A stretch of DNA of 64,000 bases from Granulicella sp. L56 (lineage in GTDB: Bacteria > Acidobacteriota > Terriglobia > Terriglobales > Acidobacteriaceae): the NCBI RefSeq assembly GCF_009765835.1, contig NZ_LMUS01000001.1, forward strand, positions 1,354,198-1,418,197. The letters run 5' to 3'. This document shows positions 7,150 through 15,465 of the stretch, in pieces. The position numbers were made by a program, and so were the translations under genes. The notes below the pieces were generated by a model. That model worked only from the letters and a program-made list of their open reading frames with translations. It did not search any database and was not told the DNA's origin. How positions within the stretch are numbered: the stretch's first letter is position 1; each line of letters opens with the position of its first letter.

Positions 7150-9141
7150 ATGGGTTCGATGGTTGCTGTAGCGCGCGTAGCGATGGTGGGTGCCCGCTCG
7201 ATGGACGCAGCCTTCATTTCCGGGATACATCTCTCTGCAACCCTGGCTGAACCAGCGCACTTCTCCGCACTTGAAGTTGCGTTGCTGCTCATCGGCATTG
7301 CGATATCACTCGCTCTTTTCTTCTGGCGGTTCGAGCCAATCCTCCGGACTATTTTTCACTCAAAAAAAGATACGGATTTTTCTCTTTATCCCCTCGGACG
7401 AAGAGTGTGGGACTTCGTCTGGGAGGTGCTCTGCCAGGGCAAGGTCATCCGTCAGCGGCCACTACCGGGGCTGGCACACGCCTTCGTCTTTTGGGGATTT
7501 CTGGCTTTTGCACTCGTCAGCCTCAACCACATCGCCAACGCCGTGGGGCTGGGTTTCCTCAAGCCAGCAAGCTATATAGGTAATTTTTATTTCCTCTTTG
7601 CTGCAATCTGGGCGGTGCTGGTAGCAGTTTCGATTGCCGCTTTGTTTGTGCGACGATTTTTCGTACGGCCAATATGGCTGGGGGAAAAGGTCTCGTATGA
7701 ATCAGGAGTGATTGCGTTCCTCATCTTCCTGCTGATGGTGAGCTATCTCGGCGCATTCTTTGTCGACGCCAGCGGAACAACAGTGAAGGTCCTCTGGTGG
7801 ACGCACACCCTGACGCTGCTGATCTTCCTTCCGCTGATTCCGCACACCAAGCATCTGCATCTGGTGATCAGTCCATTTACGGTCTTCCTGAAACGCGATG
7901 GCTTCTCAAAGATCCCTCCGCTCAGCGGCGATGAAGACTTCGGACTGGCTGCGGGCAAAGATGTAACCCAGTTGATCTCGCTGCAGGTCTATAGCTGCGT
8001 CGAGTGCGGGCGCTGCACCGAACACTGCCCTGCGTCCAACACCGGAAAAGTCCTGAACCCGAAAGAGATCATCCTTGGAACGCGCTCGTATCTGAACGAA
8101 TTTGGCCCAGCCTCCGAGACTTCCCTGCTCACCGACATGCGTGAAGTTCCTTCCGGCGATTCCACTGCAAAATACATGAGCATGGAAGCGGCGTTTGAGT
8201 GCACAACCTGCGGAAGCTGCGAGTATCAGTGTCCCGTCGGCATTCAGCATCTGCCCATCATCATTGGCTTGCGGCGAGGCGCGACCAACACCGGCGCATG
8301 GGAAGACACTCACGGCACAAAACTTTTTCTTGCGCTGGAAAAGCAAGGGAACGCTCTGGGACTGAGCGCAATGGAGCGCGACAAATTCATCCAGAAGCAA
8401 GGATTTCCTATCTTCGACGGGACGCAGGAGTATTGCCTCTGGCTCGGATGCATGGGCGGATACGATCCCAAGGGACGAGAGATTATCGCCGACTTCGCGC
8501 GTGTGATGCAGCATCTCGGAACAACCTTCGGCGTGCTGAAAAAAGAAAAATGCACCGGAGATCCCGCACGGCGATTAGGCAACGACCTCGTCTTTCAAAC
8601 TATGGCGGAGTTCGGATTGAAAGCTCTGGATACAGCAAAGGTTCAAAAGATCGTCGCCATCTGTCCACATTGCGTGAGGACGATCTCGAATGACTGGCGC
8701 GAGTATGGCATCGCTCCCGAGATCGAGCACCACAGCGAATTCATGGCACGGCACAAAGATCGTTTGCCGCAACAGAATTCCGGCGAGAGCATCGTCTATC
8801 ACGACCCCTGCTATCTTGGCCGCTACCGCGATGTGTACGAAGAACCGCGCGAGATAGTGTCCATGGCAGGTAAGTTGGTGGAAGCTCCACGTTCGCACGA
8901 GCGCAGCTTCTGCTGCGGCGCTGGTGGAGGGCTGGCCTTTCTTGGCGAAGAGAGTGGCGAGCGTGTAAGCCATGTTCGCGCTGCGGAGCTTGCCGGCACC
9001 GGCGCGCAGATTGTGGGTACGGCCTGTCCGTTCTGTAACACCATGTTCCGTGATGCCCTTTCGACTATGGGCGAAGCGCCGCCACAGTTGCTGGACATCG
9101 CGCAATTGACCGCGAGGGCCTTACCCGGCATCACACACTAG
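7150..9141 (+). CDS. Membrane-bound Fe-S oxidoreductase, ETF:(mena)quinone oxidoreductase type (EtfD-like)
   Basis: Integral-membrane electron carrier that probably passes electrons from ETF to the quinone pool. The N-terminal 230 residues hold five or six helices of the nitrate-reductase-gamma type. Two [4Fe-4S] motifs follow (CVECGRCTEHCP and CTTCGSCEYQCP). Two CCG domains close the protein, seen at LGCMGGYD...CPHC and at DPCYLGRY...CCGAGGG...CPFC, as in HdrD-type subunits. It lies 12 bases before etfB, matching the arrangement of membrane EtfD with EtfBA. An alternative start is the ATG at 7201. FixC-type ETF-QO is not present. The role in fatty-acid or amino-acid oxidation is inferred. 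Confidence 0.87.
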   Translation: MGSMVAVARVAMVGARSMDAAFISGIHLSATLAEPAHFSALEVALLLIGIAISLALFFWRFEPILRTIFHSKKDTDFSLYPLGRRVWDFVWEVLCQGKVIRQRPLPGLAHAFVFWGFLAFALVSLNHIANAVGLGFLKPASYIGNFYFLFAAIWAVLVAVSIAALFVRRFFVRPIWLGEKVSYESGVIAFLIFLLMVSYLGAFFVDASGTTVKVLWWTHTLTLLIFLPLIPHTKHLHLVISPFTVFLKRDGFSKIPPLSGDEDFGLAAGKDVTQLISLQVYSCVECGRCTEHCPASNTGKVLNPKEIILGTRSYLNEFGPASETSLLTDMREVPSGDSTAKYMSMEAAFECTTCGSCEYQCPVGIQHLPIIIGLRRGATNTGAWEDTHGTKLFLALEKQGNALGLSAMERDKFIQKQGFPIFDGTQEYCLWLGCMGGYDPKGREIIADFARVMQHLGTTFGVLKKEKCTGDPARRLGNDLVFQTMAEFGLKALDTAKVQKIVAICPHCVRTISNDWREYGIAPEIEHHSEFMARHKDRLPQQNSGESIVYHDPCYLGRYRDVYEEPREIVSMAGKLVEAPRSHERSFCCGAGGGLAFLGEESGERVSHVRAAELAGTGAQIVGTACPFCNTMFRDALSTMGEAPPQLLDIAQLTARALPGITH

Positions 9142-9153
9142 GACAGGAGAGCA

Positions 9154-9918
9154 ATGAAAATATTGGTGGCAATCAAGCAGGTGCCGGAGCGCGACGCGCA
9201 GATCAGCATCGCGGCTGACAGCAAGTGGATCGATGAGAGCGATTTGAGCTACACCATCAACGAGCCAGATGCTTATGCCCTCGAAGAGGCATTGCAGTTG
9301 AAAGAAAAAAATGGCGGCGAAGTCGTTGTGCTGTGCGCCGGGCCGGAGCGCGTCGCCAGTACTCTCCGCGAAGCCCTTGCCAAAGGTGCAGACCGCGCCA
9401 TCCACATCGAAGCCGACGACCTCGGCGAGCGCGACACGCTCGGCATCGCACAGTTGCTCGCGGATGCAGCCAAGGCTGAGTCGCCCGATCTGATACTGAC
9501 AGGGTTACAATCTGACGACCTCGGTCTCGGCCAGACAGGCGTAGTCCTCGCCGAACTGCTAAGCATCCCCCACGCAACCATCATCATGCAGGTAGAGGTC
9601 ACTGGCGCAGGCCTGAAGGTAAAACGCGAGCTTGAAGACGGCTGGTTCCAACACGTCGAGATGCCGTTGCCTGCGCTGCTCACCATCCAGTCCGGCGGCA
9701 ACAAGCTGCGCTATGCCACGCTGATGGGCATCAAGAAGGCAAAGACGAAAGAGACGAAGACCTTACAAGCAGCGCCCGCCGCAACCGCACAGGCAATTAC
9801 TCTCGAACGCGTCTATCTCCCCGAGAAGCAGAAGAAGACCGAGATGCTGACCGGCACACCCGCCGAAGTCGCAGCCAAACTGGTGGAGAAGTTGAAGTTT
9901 GAAGTGAGGGCGATATGA
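9154..9918 (+). CDS. etfB: Electron transfer flavoprotein beta subunit
   Basis: Small subunit of the soluble heterodimeric ETF, which binds AMP and takes electrons from acyl-CoA-type dehydrogenases. It starts with the family signature MKILVAIKQVPERDAQI, continues with YTINEPDAYALEEALQLKEK, and has the signature helix region GVVLAELLSIPHATIIMQ. The length of 254 residues is normal. A good AGGAG site precedes the ATG. It is cotranscribed with the membrane Fe-S gene before it and overlaps etfA by four bases (ATGA). Confidence 0.95.
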   Translation: MKILVAIKQVPERDAQISIAADSKWIDESDLSYTINEPDAYALEEALQLKEKNGGEVVVLCAGPERVASTLREALAKGADRAIHIEADDLGERDTLGIAQLLADAAKAESPDLILTGLQSDDLGLGQTGVVLAELLSIPHATIIMQVEVTGAGLKVKRELEDGWFQHVEMPLPALLTIQSGGNKLRYATLMGIKKAKTKETKTLQAAPAATAQAITLERVYLPEKQKKTEMLTGTPAEVAAKLVEKLKFEVRAI

Positions 9919-10886
9919 ACGGTGTTCTCGTGCTGATGGAACAGCATGGCGGGAAGTGGAACCGCATGAGCTTCGAAGCGCTCGCAGCGGGTCAGCAACT
10001 TGCAGCAAAGCTGGGAGCGGAATGCTCCGCCGCCGTCATTGGCGACGCCGCCGATACGCTTGCCCCTGAGCTGGCCGGTAAAAAACTGGCAAAGATCTTT
10101 ACCGTGCAACATGCGCTTTTGCAGACCTACACCTCCGATGGATATGTCGCTGCACTGGAGCAATTGGTGAAGCAGACAGACCCGGCTTACGTCCTGCTGC
10201 CACACACCTATCAGGTGCGCGACTTTGCCCCGGCACTGGCAACGCGGTTCAAACAGGTGCTCATCAGCGACGTCATCGCCGTTCATGACGGCCCGGTCTT
10301 CGTGCGCCAGTTACTACAGGGCAAGTTAAACGCAGACTACAAGCACTCCGGCACAGGACCATGCTTCATTTCGGTGCAGGCCGGAACATTCCGTGCCGAA
10401 GCCGTCGCAGCAGGCACCGCGACCGTCGAAGACTTCACTCCCCAACTCGAAGCCAGCCAGATTCGCAACAAACCCGGCGAGCCCTTCCGCGAGGCTGCAC
10501 AGACAGTCGATCTCAGCGCCGCACCACTGATCGTCTCCGTCGGACGCGGCATCGGCGAGCAGGAGAACATCAGCATCGTCGAAGAGTTAGCAACCGCACT
10601 AGGAGCAGAACTGGCCGCGTCGCGTCCCATCTGCGACAACGGCTGGCTACCAATGGAGCGGCAGGTCGGCAGCTCCGGGCAAACCGTCTCGCCCAAGCTG
10701 TATCTTGCGATCGGCATCTCGGGTGCGATTCAGCACCTCGTCGGGATGAAGGGCTCAAAGACAGTGATTGCCATCAACAAGGACGAGAACGCACCCATCT
10801 TCGAGGTTGCGGACTACGGCGTTGTCGGCGACCTCTTCGAAATCGTTCCAGCTCTTACCAAAGCGGTGCTAGCGGCAAAAAAATAG
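9915..10886 (+). CDS. etfA: Electron transfer flavoprotein alpha subunit
   Basis: Large subunit of ETF (323 residues, normal length). The C-terminal FAD-binding domain is clear: PKLYLAIGISGAIQHLVGMK, then VIAINKDENAPIFEVADYGV and the final DLFEIVPALTKAV. The N-terminal half has the weaker ETF fold with GVLVLMEQHGGKWNRMSFEAL. It is translationally coupled to etfB. Together with the upstream membrane protein it completes a dehydrogenase-to-quinone electron route. Confidence 0.95.
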   Translation: MNGVLVLMEQHGGKWNRMSFEALAAGQQLAAKLGAECSAAVIGDAADTLAPELAGKKLAKIFTVQHALLQTYTSDGYVAALEQLVKQTDPAYVLLPHTYQVRDFAPALATRFKQVLISDVIAVHDGPVFVRQLLQGKLNADYKHSGTGPCFISVQAGTFRAEAVAAGTATVEDFTPQLEASQIRNKPGEPFREAAQTVDLSAAPLIVSVGRGIGEQENISIVEELATALGAELAASRPICDNGWLPMERQVGSSGQTVSPKLYLAIGISGAIQHLVGMKGSKTVIAINKDENAPIFEVADYGVVGDLFEIVPALTKAVLAAKK

Positions 10887-10957
10887 CATTTGCAATGCAC
10901 TCACCGCCCATGACTATACTGGGAAATATCTGGTTGTCTGCTTCCCTCCCCAAGTGA

Positions 10958-12103
10958 ATGCATCGAACAGATGTTGCAACGAAGTCGATGGCTGACATGT
11001 CCTATAGAACGATTGGCGATGCCGCTACCTCAGTTTTGGAGCGGACAGGTGATGACCGGGACAAGGATGCTCAGCAGGCCATGGGCAGACTGCGGGACAA
11101 GTTCGGCCGCGCCATCACTGATCTTCGTGTCTCTGTAACCGATCGCTGCAACTACAAATGCGTCTACTGCCGCACCGGCAACGAAGGCGCGCAATACACT
11201 GAACTTGCCATTGCGGATTACCTGCGCATGGTGCGCCGCTTCGTCGCTCTTGGTGTGGAGAAGATTCGTCTGACCGGTGGAGAGCCGCTTCTGCGGCATG
11301 GCCTGGTAGAGATGGTCAGCGAGCTGGCACAGATGCGCACGGCCTATATGCCAGATGGAACGCATACCGCTGTCGGCCATCCACTCGATATCGCGCTGAC
11401 CACAAATGGACACCTGCTCGAAGGCCTGGCCAAGCCTCTGAAAGATGCCGGACTCAATCGCATCACCGTCAGCATGGATGCCGTGGATGCCGAAACATTT
11501 GCTGCCATCACCCGCGTTCCTCGCAGCTTCGACCGCGTGATGGCGGGGATACGACAGGCGAAGGCTATCGGCCTGGGGCCCGTGAAGGTGAACTGTGTTC
11601 TGTTGCGTGGATTCAACGACAACCAGATCGAGCAGTTCGCTGAGTTCTCCCGCCGCGAAGGCGTCATCGTGCGGTTTATCGAGTTCATGCCGCTTGAGGA
11701 AGACCGTAGCTGGAAGCCGGAGACGGTGGTTCCCATGGACGAGGTGGTGGCACGGCTGAATGCGTACCGCCCGCTGGTGGAGCTTGCTCCGAACGCCGCA
11801 AGTGAGACTGCAAAACGGTTTACGTTCGACGATGGGCTGGGTGAGATTGGAATCATCGCACCGGTGTCGCGGCCATTCTGCGGCCACTGTAGCCGAGTTC
11901 GGCTTACGTCAGACGGAAAGATACGAACCTGCCTGTTTTCGCAGAGCGATCATGACCTTTATGGAGAAATGGTACGAGGTGGAACCGATGAGGAACTCGA
12001 TGCGTATATTCGCAAGGTAGTGATGCGGAAAGAAGAGCGTCATCACATTGGCGAACCTGATTTTGAGAAACCCTCAAGAAATATGGTTCACATTGGCGGA
12101 TGA
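10958..12103 (+). CDS. moaA: GTP 3',8-cyclase (molybdenum cofactor biosynthesis protein A)
   Basis: Radical SAM enzyme for the first step of molybdopterin synthesis (GTP to 3',8-cyclo-GTP). The N-terminal cluster motif is CNYKCVYC, followed by LTGGEPLLR. The C-terminal second [4Fe-4S] motif is CGHCSRVRLTSDGKIRTC. The protein ends in GG, as functional MoaA does. The domain begins about 40 residues in, so the first ATG gives a non-conserved extension; the ATGs at 10988 or 11081 are alternatives, and none has a strong ribosome-binding site. No other moa genes are nearby. Confidence 0.94.
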   Translation: MHRTDVATKSMADMSYRTIGDAATSVLERTGDDRDKDAQQAMGRLRDKFGRAITDLRVSVTDRCNYKCVYCRTGNEGAQYTELAIADYLRMVRRFVALGVEKIRLTGGEPLLRHGLVEMVSELAQMRTAYMPDGTHTAVGHPLDIALTTNGHLLEGLAKPLKDAGLNRITVSMDAVDAETFAAITRVPRSFDRVMAGIRQAKAIGLGPVKVNCVLLRGFNDNQIEQFAEFSRREGVIVRFIEFMPLEEDRSWKPETVVPMDEVVARLNAYRPLVELAPNAASETAKRFTFDDGLGEIGIIAPVSRPFCGHCSRVRLTSDGKIRTCLFSQSDHDLYGEMVRGGTDEELDAYIRKVVMRKEERHHIGEPDFEKPSRNMVHIGG

Positions 12104-12200
12104 CGGAATTCTCGATACGATGAAGTGCTCAAGCCTTCTTAAACTTTTTACTGACAGATTTACTTCTGAATCAATGGTGCGCTCTCTTGAGGTGCAGTGA

Positions 12201-13280
12201 GTGAGAGACAAGCGGAAGTTTGAAGTGATTGAAAGCCGGCAACTCGATCACCTTCGGGTGTTTCATGATGTTGCTCGTTCGCTGACGACAAGCCTGGAAC
12301 TCGAAGAGATCCTGGGTGCCATCATGGAGAAGATGGCACAGTTCTTCGGGCCGGAACGATGGTCGATGATGATGGTTGACGAAACGTCGAACGAGCTTTA
12401 TTACGCCATTGCAGTAGGCCAGGATGCGGCGAGCCTGAAGGGGCTACGCATACCGATGGGCGAGGGCGTCGCCGGATGGGTGGCCGCGACCGGCAATCCT
12501 CTGATCGTGCCCGACGTCGTTCTCGATCCTCAGTGGTCCAAGTTTGCAGCGGCGCATCCCGAATTGGGAATTCAGTCGATCGCCTGCATCCCCGTGCGCG
12601 CCGCCGACAAGACCCTGGGCGTCATCCAGTTGCTGAACAGCAAACTCGACCTGATGTCGGAGTATTCGATCTCGTTTCTGCGCATCCTGTGTGACTATGC
12701 GGCAATCGCCATTCAGAATGCGAAGTCGGTGACGCTGATCCAGGAACTCACCATTACCGACGACGTCACCGGCCTGTTCAATGCGCGGCATCTGTACACG
12801 CTGCTCGATGACGAGGTAGCGAAAGGCAAAGTCTTCAGCCTGATGTTCATGGACCTCGACCGCTTCAAGTCGGTGAACGATACGCACGGCCATCTGGTCG
12901 GAAGCCGTCTGCTGGCCGAAGCGGGTGGCCTGCTGAAACGTTCCATCGGACCGGACAATGCAGCCTTCCGCTATGGCGGAGACGAGTTTGTGGTGCTGTT
13001 CCCGGGCTTGACCAAGTTTGCGGCAACGGCAGCCACGATGACGATCTATCAGGATCTGCAATCCGCGCGCTTTCTTGAGGGCGCTGGCCTTTCGCTGCGC
13101 CTTACGGGCAGCTTTGGGCTGGCGACCTATCCCGAAGACGGGAACACGGTGCCTACCATCCTGCGTTCCGCCGACACCATGATGTACGAGGCTAAATCGA
13201 CACGCAACAACATCGCCGTGGTTGGCAAGGGGCTTCTGATGGATCGTGTCGCACTCGCAGGCGTGCGCGACGAGCGCTAA
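12201..13280 (+). CDS. GAF-GGDEF diguanylate cyclase
   Basis: Cytoplasmic c-di-GMP synthase. A GAF sensor domain occupies residues about 20-170 (LTTSLELEEILGAIMEKMAQ to FLRILCDYAAIAIQNAK). The GGDEF domain follows with ITDDVTGLFNARHLYTLLDD, FMDLDRFKSVND and an intact active site RYGGDEFVVLF. The allosteric RxxD inhibition site that normally stands five residues before GGDEF is replaced by GPDN, so product feedback through the I-site is probably absent. The start is a GTG with GAGG upstream. The GAF ligand is unknown. Confidence 0.92.
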   Translation: MRDKRKFEVIESRQLDHLRVFHDVARSLTTSLELEEILGAIMEKMAQFFGPERWSMMMVDETSNELYYAIAVGQDAASLKGLRIPMGEGVAGWVAATGNPLIVPDVVLDPQWSKFAAAHPELGIQSIACIPVRAADKTLGVIQLLNSKLDLMSEYSISFLRILCDYAAIAIQNAKSVTLIQELTITDDVTGLFNARHLYTLLDDEVAKGKVFSLMFMDLDRFKSVNDTHGHLVGSRLLAEAGGLLKRSIGPDNAAFRYGGDEFVVLFPGLTKFAATAATMTIYQDLQSARFLEGAGLSLRLTGSFGLATYPEDGNTVPTILRSADTMMYEAKSTRNNIAVVGKGLLMDRVALAGVRDER

Positions 13281-13430
13281 TTCTGTCAAGCCTCAACGCC
13301 GTCGAAAATTACCCGCCTAAGTCCAGCAAATCGCTTAGTGTAAGCAACTTACCTCGTAGAAAATAAACTCCAGAAAACTGCAAAACAGTTAGATCCAATT
13401 CGTTAAACTGGAAACAGCATAAAAATAAGT

Positions 13431-13456
13431 TAAGCCCAGCAGCGCTGCTGGGCTTA
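13431..13456. terminator. Perfect 26-bp palindrome, probable hairpin terminator
   Basis: Arms TAAGCCCAGCAGC and GCTGCTGGGCTTA are exact inverse complements with no spacer, so the tip would open to a small GCGC loop. It stands about 150 bases after the diguanylate cyclase gene. There is no T-run directly after it, so the terminator role is only likely. Confidence 0.45.
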
Positions 13457-13490
13457 CCTGTTTCCGCTATTTCCTCTCAGGTGTAGCTTC

Positions 13491-13559
13491 CTTTGTTTGT
13501 CATTCCCAAACGGAATCTGCATTTCCCTTGTTTGTCATTCCCGAAGGGAATCTGCGTTT
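13491..13559. repeat. Two tandem copies of a 34-bp dispersed-type repeat
   Basis: Copies at 13491-13524 and 13526-13559 (period 35) share TTTGTCATTCCC, a variable AAACG or GAAGG, then GGAATCTGC. The second copy contains the hairpin TTCCCGAAGGGAA. I associate this type of unit with intergenic repeats of acidobacterial genomes. Only these two copies are seen in the window. Confidence 0.55.
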
Positions 13560-13655
13560 TGCTCGAATCACCAAACTACATCTGGAGGATATCCTTTTTA
13601 GAATCAATATTTTACCCGTAACCCCAATAAAATGAATATTTTGCGGACAATAAAC

Positions 13656-13663
13656 AGCGTAAA
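13656..13663. repeat. Left 8-bp target-site duplication (AGCGTAAA)
   Basis: The eight bases directly outside the left inverted repeat are identical to the eight directly outside the right one at 16648-16655. Eight base pairs is the duplication size known for the IS1595 family. Confidence 0.9.
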
Positions 13664-13686
13664 GGTAATAATATACTTGACTGAGT
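13664..13686. repeat. Left terminal inverted repeat of the IS1595-type element
   Basis: 23 bp starting GGTAATAATATACTTG; it matches the inverse complement of 16625-16647 except for one base (T versus C at the ninth position). It stands directly next to the AGCGTAAA duplication. Confidence 0.92.
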
Positions 13687-13705
13687 GTAAGGGGAGGAAT
13701 AACTT

Positions 13706-14002
13706 ATGAATACCGTGACAGGGCAGCCTTTTGCTCAGGACTCTATCTACCCACCTGAGCATATGTCTCAAGAAGATCAAGAAACGGTTGATCGCCTAAT
13801 AAAGCTTGTTCGAGAGGGTGGGATAAAAAATCTGCCGCCGCTGTCGTCGATAAAATATTCTGTTTTATCTCGCGTTCTAGCAATTCGCGAACATGACTCC
13901 CGGTGGCTTCTGGGAGATGTGGAATCAATTTTTCGATTGCGTCAAAAACAGACCAATTCTTCGATTGAGCAATCTTTCGGGCAAGAACCAATTCAAGAAT
14001 AG
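13706..14002 (+). CDS. Passenger gene, hypothetical 98-residue protein
   Basis: First gene inside the left end of the element. GGGGAGGA ends seven bases before the ATG, one of the best ribosome-binding sites in the window, which is the main reason for the call. The protein is hydrophilic with two likely helices (QEDQETVDRLIKLVREGG and SVLSRVLAIREHDSRW). No family is recognised. A minus-strand frame of similar quality lies over the same bases (13743-14042), so the coding strand is not certain. Confidence 0.5.
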   Translation: MNTVTGQPFAQDSIYPPEHMSQEDQETVDRLIKLVREGGIKNLPPLSSIKYSVLSRVLAIREHDSRWLLGDVESIFRLRQKQTNSSIEQSFGQEPIQE

Positions 14003-14042
14003 CGTTCCGTAATTGGCGTTCATTATTTTCCATGCCGCCCAT
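13743..14042 (-). CDS. Alternative passenger ORF on the opposite strand
   Basis: A 99-residue frame starting MGGMENNERQLRNAILELVL, with well-formed amphipathic helices (WSVFDAIEKLIPHLPEATG and HVRELLEREIKQNI). A weak GAGAG precedes its start. It overlaps the plus-strand call almost completely, so normally only one of them is real. I prefer the plus strand for its ribosome-binding site but report both because the protein composition does not decide. Confidence 0.3.
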   Translation of the reverse strand: MGGMENNERQLRNAILELVLARKIAQSKNWSVFDAIEKLIPHLPEATGSHVRELLEREIKQNILSTTAAADFLSHPLEQALLGDQPFLDLLETYAQVGR

Positions 14043-14110
14043 ACTCTCATTAATTTGCGTTCTGGCTATATGCTGATTTGTAACGATTTTTATGTAACCC
14101 TGGAGAACGA

Positions 14111-14464
14111 ATGCGATTGGCCTATTTTCTTCTTGCTGCTTTCTGGCAGGCTCCCTCTCACCACAAGGTTTTTGTAATCGATAAGGTGACGCAAGTATCC
14201 ACAGCATCGAATAAAGCTCTCGGCACTCAGGGGCAATTGGTTCAACAAGAACATCATTCCGCGCCTGTGGTGATGGCTGAATTTGCCAAGAAATGTCCTG
14301 CTATTTCGTTTACCGAAGATCAATCGGGGGCAGATTTCATATTGCAGACTCAGCCCGGAGGGTCAACGTTGGCCGATCCTAAAGGCAATATTCTTTACGT
14401 CTCGCCAGCTAAAAATCTAGGAAATATGGTCAAGGACGTATGCAAATTCGTTTCGTCGCGATGA
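14111..14464 (+). CDS. Passenger gene, small putative secreted protein
   Basis: A 117-residue protein with a short hydrophobic N-terminus (MRLAYFLLAAFWQA) that may be a signal peptide. The rest shows an order I associate with small acidobacterial proteins: a helix VVMAEFAKKCP, a strand with DFILQTQPGG, a strand NILYVSPAKNLG, and a final VKDVCKFV helix. The two Cys (in AKKCP and KDVCK) could pair. GGAG stands five bases before the ATG. The function is unknown. Its presence as transposon cargo is notable because similar proteins seem chromosomal in this phylum (from memory, not searched). Confidence 0.7.
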   Translation: MRLAYFLLAAFWQAPSHHKVFVIDKVTQVSTASNKALGTQGQLVQQEHHSAPVVMAEFAKKCPAISFTEDQSGADFILQTQPGGSTLADPKGNILYVSPAKNLGNMVKDVCKFVSSR

Positions 14465-14552
14465 TGGGCTAATAGCCTGTTGTGATCACCATTCGAGGAA
14501 TGATGGTAACGAGTCAATAGGGCATGAATTCATGCGAAATCCGTAGAAGTCA

Positions 14553-15428
14553 TTAGTTGGATAAACTCTCTTCTCCTAGCCAAAGTCGCCCCAAAAGCTT
14601 TTTTAGCTCCTCAAGATTATCCCTTCGGAAAAAATGCCCGGAGCCTCCAAATGATGGAAGGTCAAGAAGTTCCTTCAGTTCTCCGCCCAAACCATCTCCA
14701 TTCTTGTGCCGATAGACCTGCTTACGAGATTCATATGCGATCATGTCGGCTGGTTGCAATGGGATGCAATTTTCCCATCCCATAGGGGCAATCGTAATAA
14801 AGCGGTGACGACTTTGAAATGTCTCATCGTTCTTTAGCTGGTTGAAAGCGTCCAGGATCGTGTTATCCATACCGGTCGTTCGGTCATGTATGAGGGATAT
14901 ACGAACATGCTCATAGCCGCGACCCCGGCTTTCCACATCGTTTCCTATCTGCATCATGAGGTATTGCACCAGAAGCCTGTAGCAAGCCCGCTTCATTTTT
15001 TTGTGGGTTTTGATATTGAAAACTTCAGCCAGCTCGCTGACCTTTACGCTATGCGAGACAATATGAAATCCATCGCTCGCGTCAATTATGGCTTTGAGTT
15101 CGGATCTAAAGGCTTCCCTCTCTAGTGGTTCCCACCCTTGGAATTCTTTACTTCCCTGCCAGCAATCGGAGGCATGAAAACGAGAAATTGTAGGTCTTCC
15201 CTCGTCGGTTAGCTGCTTGTTCTTTTTTTCCAAACAGTTCATCCAGTCAGTTCTTAGCCAAGTCCAATTCATCCCGGTGCTAAAGATGCAGCCTAGTGTG
15301 AACCATTCGCTATCTTCGCTCTCGTCAAAATACCCAGATAGAACCACGAAATTGCTCTCCTCGAACGACAGGTGACCCGTTAGGGTTCCCCACAACTCAG
15401 ATAATAATTCGACGTGCGACAAGCGCAT
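14553..15428 (-). CDS. Passenger gene, DUF3800 domain protein
   Basis: A 291-residue protein of the DUF3800 family. The N-terminal signature YFDESEDSEWFTLGCIF (residues about 33-49) and the C-terminal LQPADMIAYESRKQ match the acidic-residue motifs of this family, which is thought to adopt an RNase H-like nuclease fold. AAAGGA lies shortly before the ATG. It is divergent, 37 bases away, from the 62-residue gene at 15466. DUF3800 genes are common on mobile elements and prophages; no target is known, and a nuclease or defence role would be inference. Confidence 0.85.
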   Translation of the reverse strand: MRLSHVELLSELWGTLTGHLSFEESNFVVLSGYFDESEDSEWFTLGCIFSTGMNWTWLRTDWMNCLEKKNKQLTDEGRPTISRFHASDCWQGSKEFQGWEPLEREAFRSELKAIIDASDGFHIVSHSVKVSELAEVFNIKTHKKMKRACYRLLVQYLMMQIGNDVESRGRGYEHVRISLIHDRTTGMDNTILDAFNQLKNDETFQSRHRFITIAPMGWENCIPLQPADMIAYESRKQVYRHKNGDGLGGELKELLDLPSFGGSGHFFRRDNLEELKKLLGRLWLGEESLSN

Positions 15429-15465
15429 CTATTCCTTTCCGCTGCTGATACAATGCAGCTAGCGG

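Larger units (their letters stand above)
13281..13655. other. Gene-free stretch with palindrome and repeats
   Basis: No convincing gene is visible between the GGDEF gene and the IS1595-type element. The stretch is AT-richer than the genes to its left. It contains a 26-bp perfect palindrome and two tandem copies of a 34-bp unit, listed separately. Confidence 0.6.

Noticed and set aside
13491..13559. Possible CRISPR remnant
   Set aside because: Only two directly adjacent copies with a one-base gap and no spacer, and no cas genes nearby.
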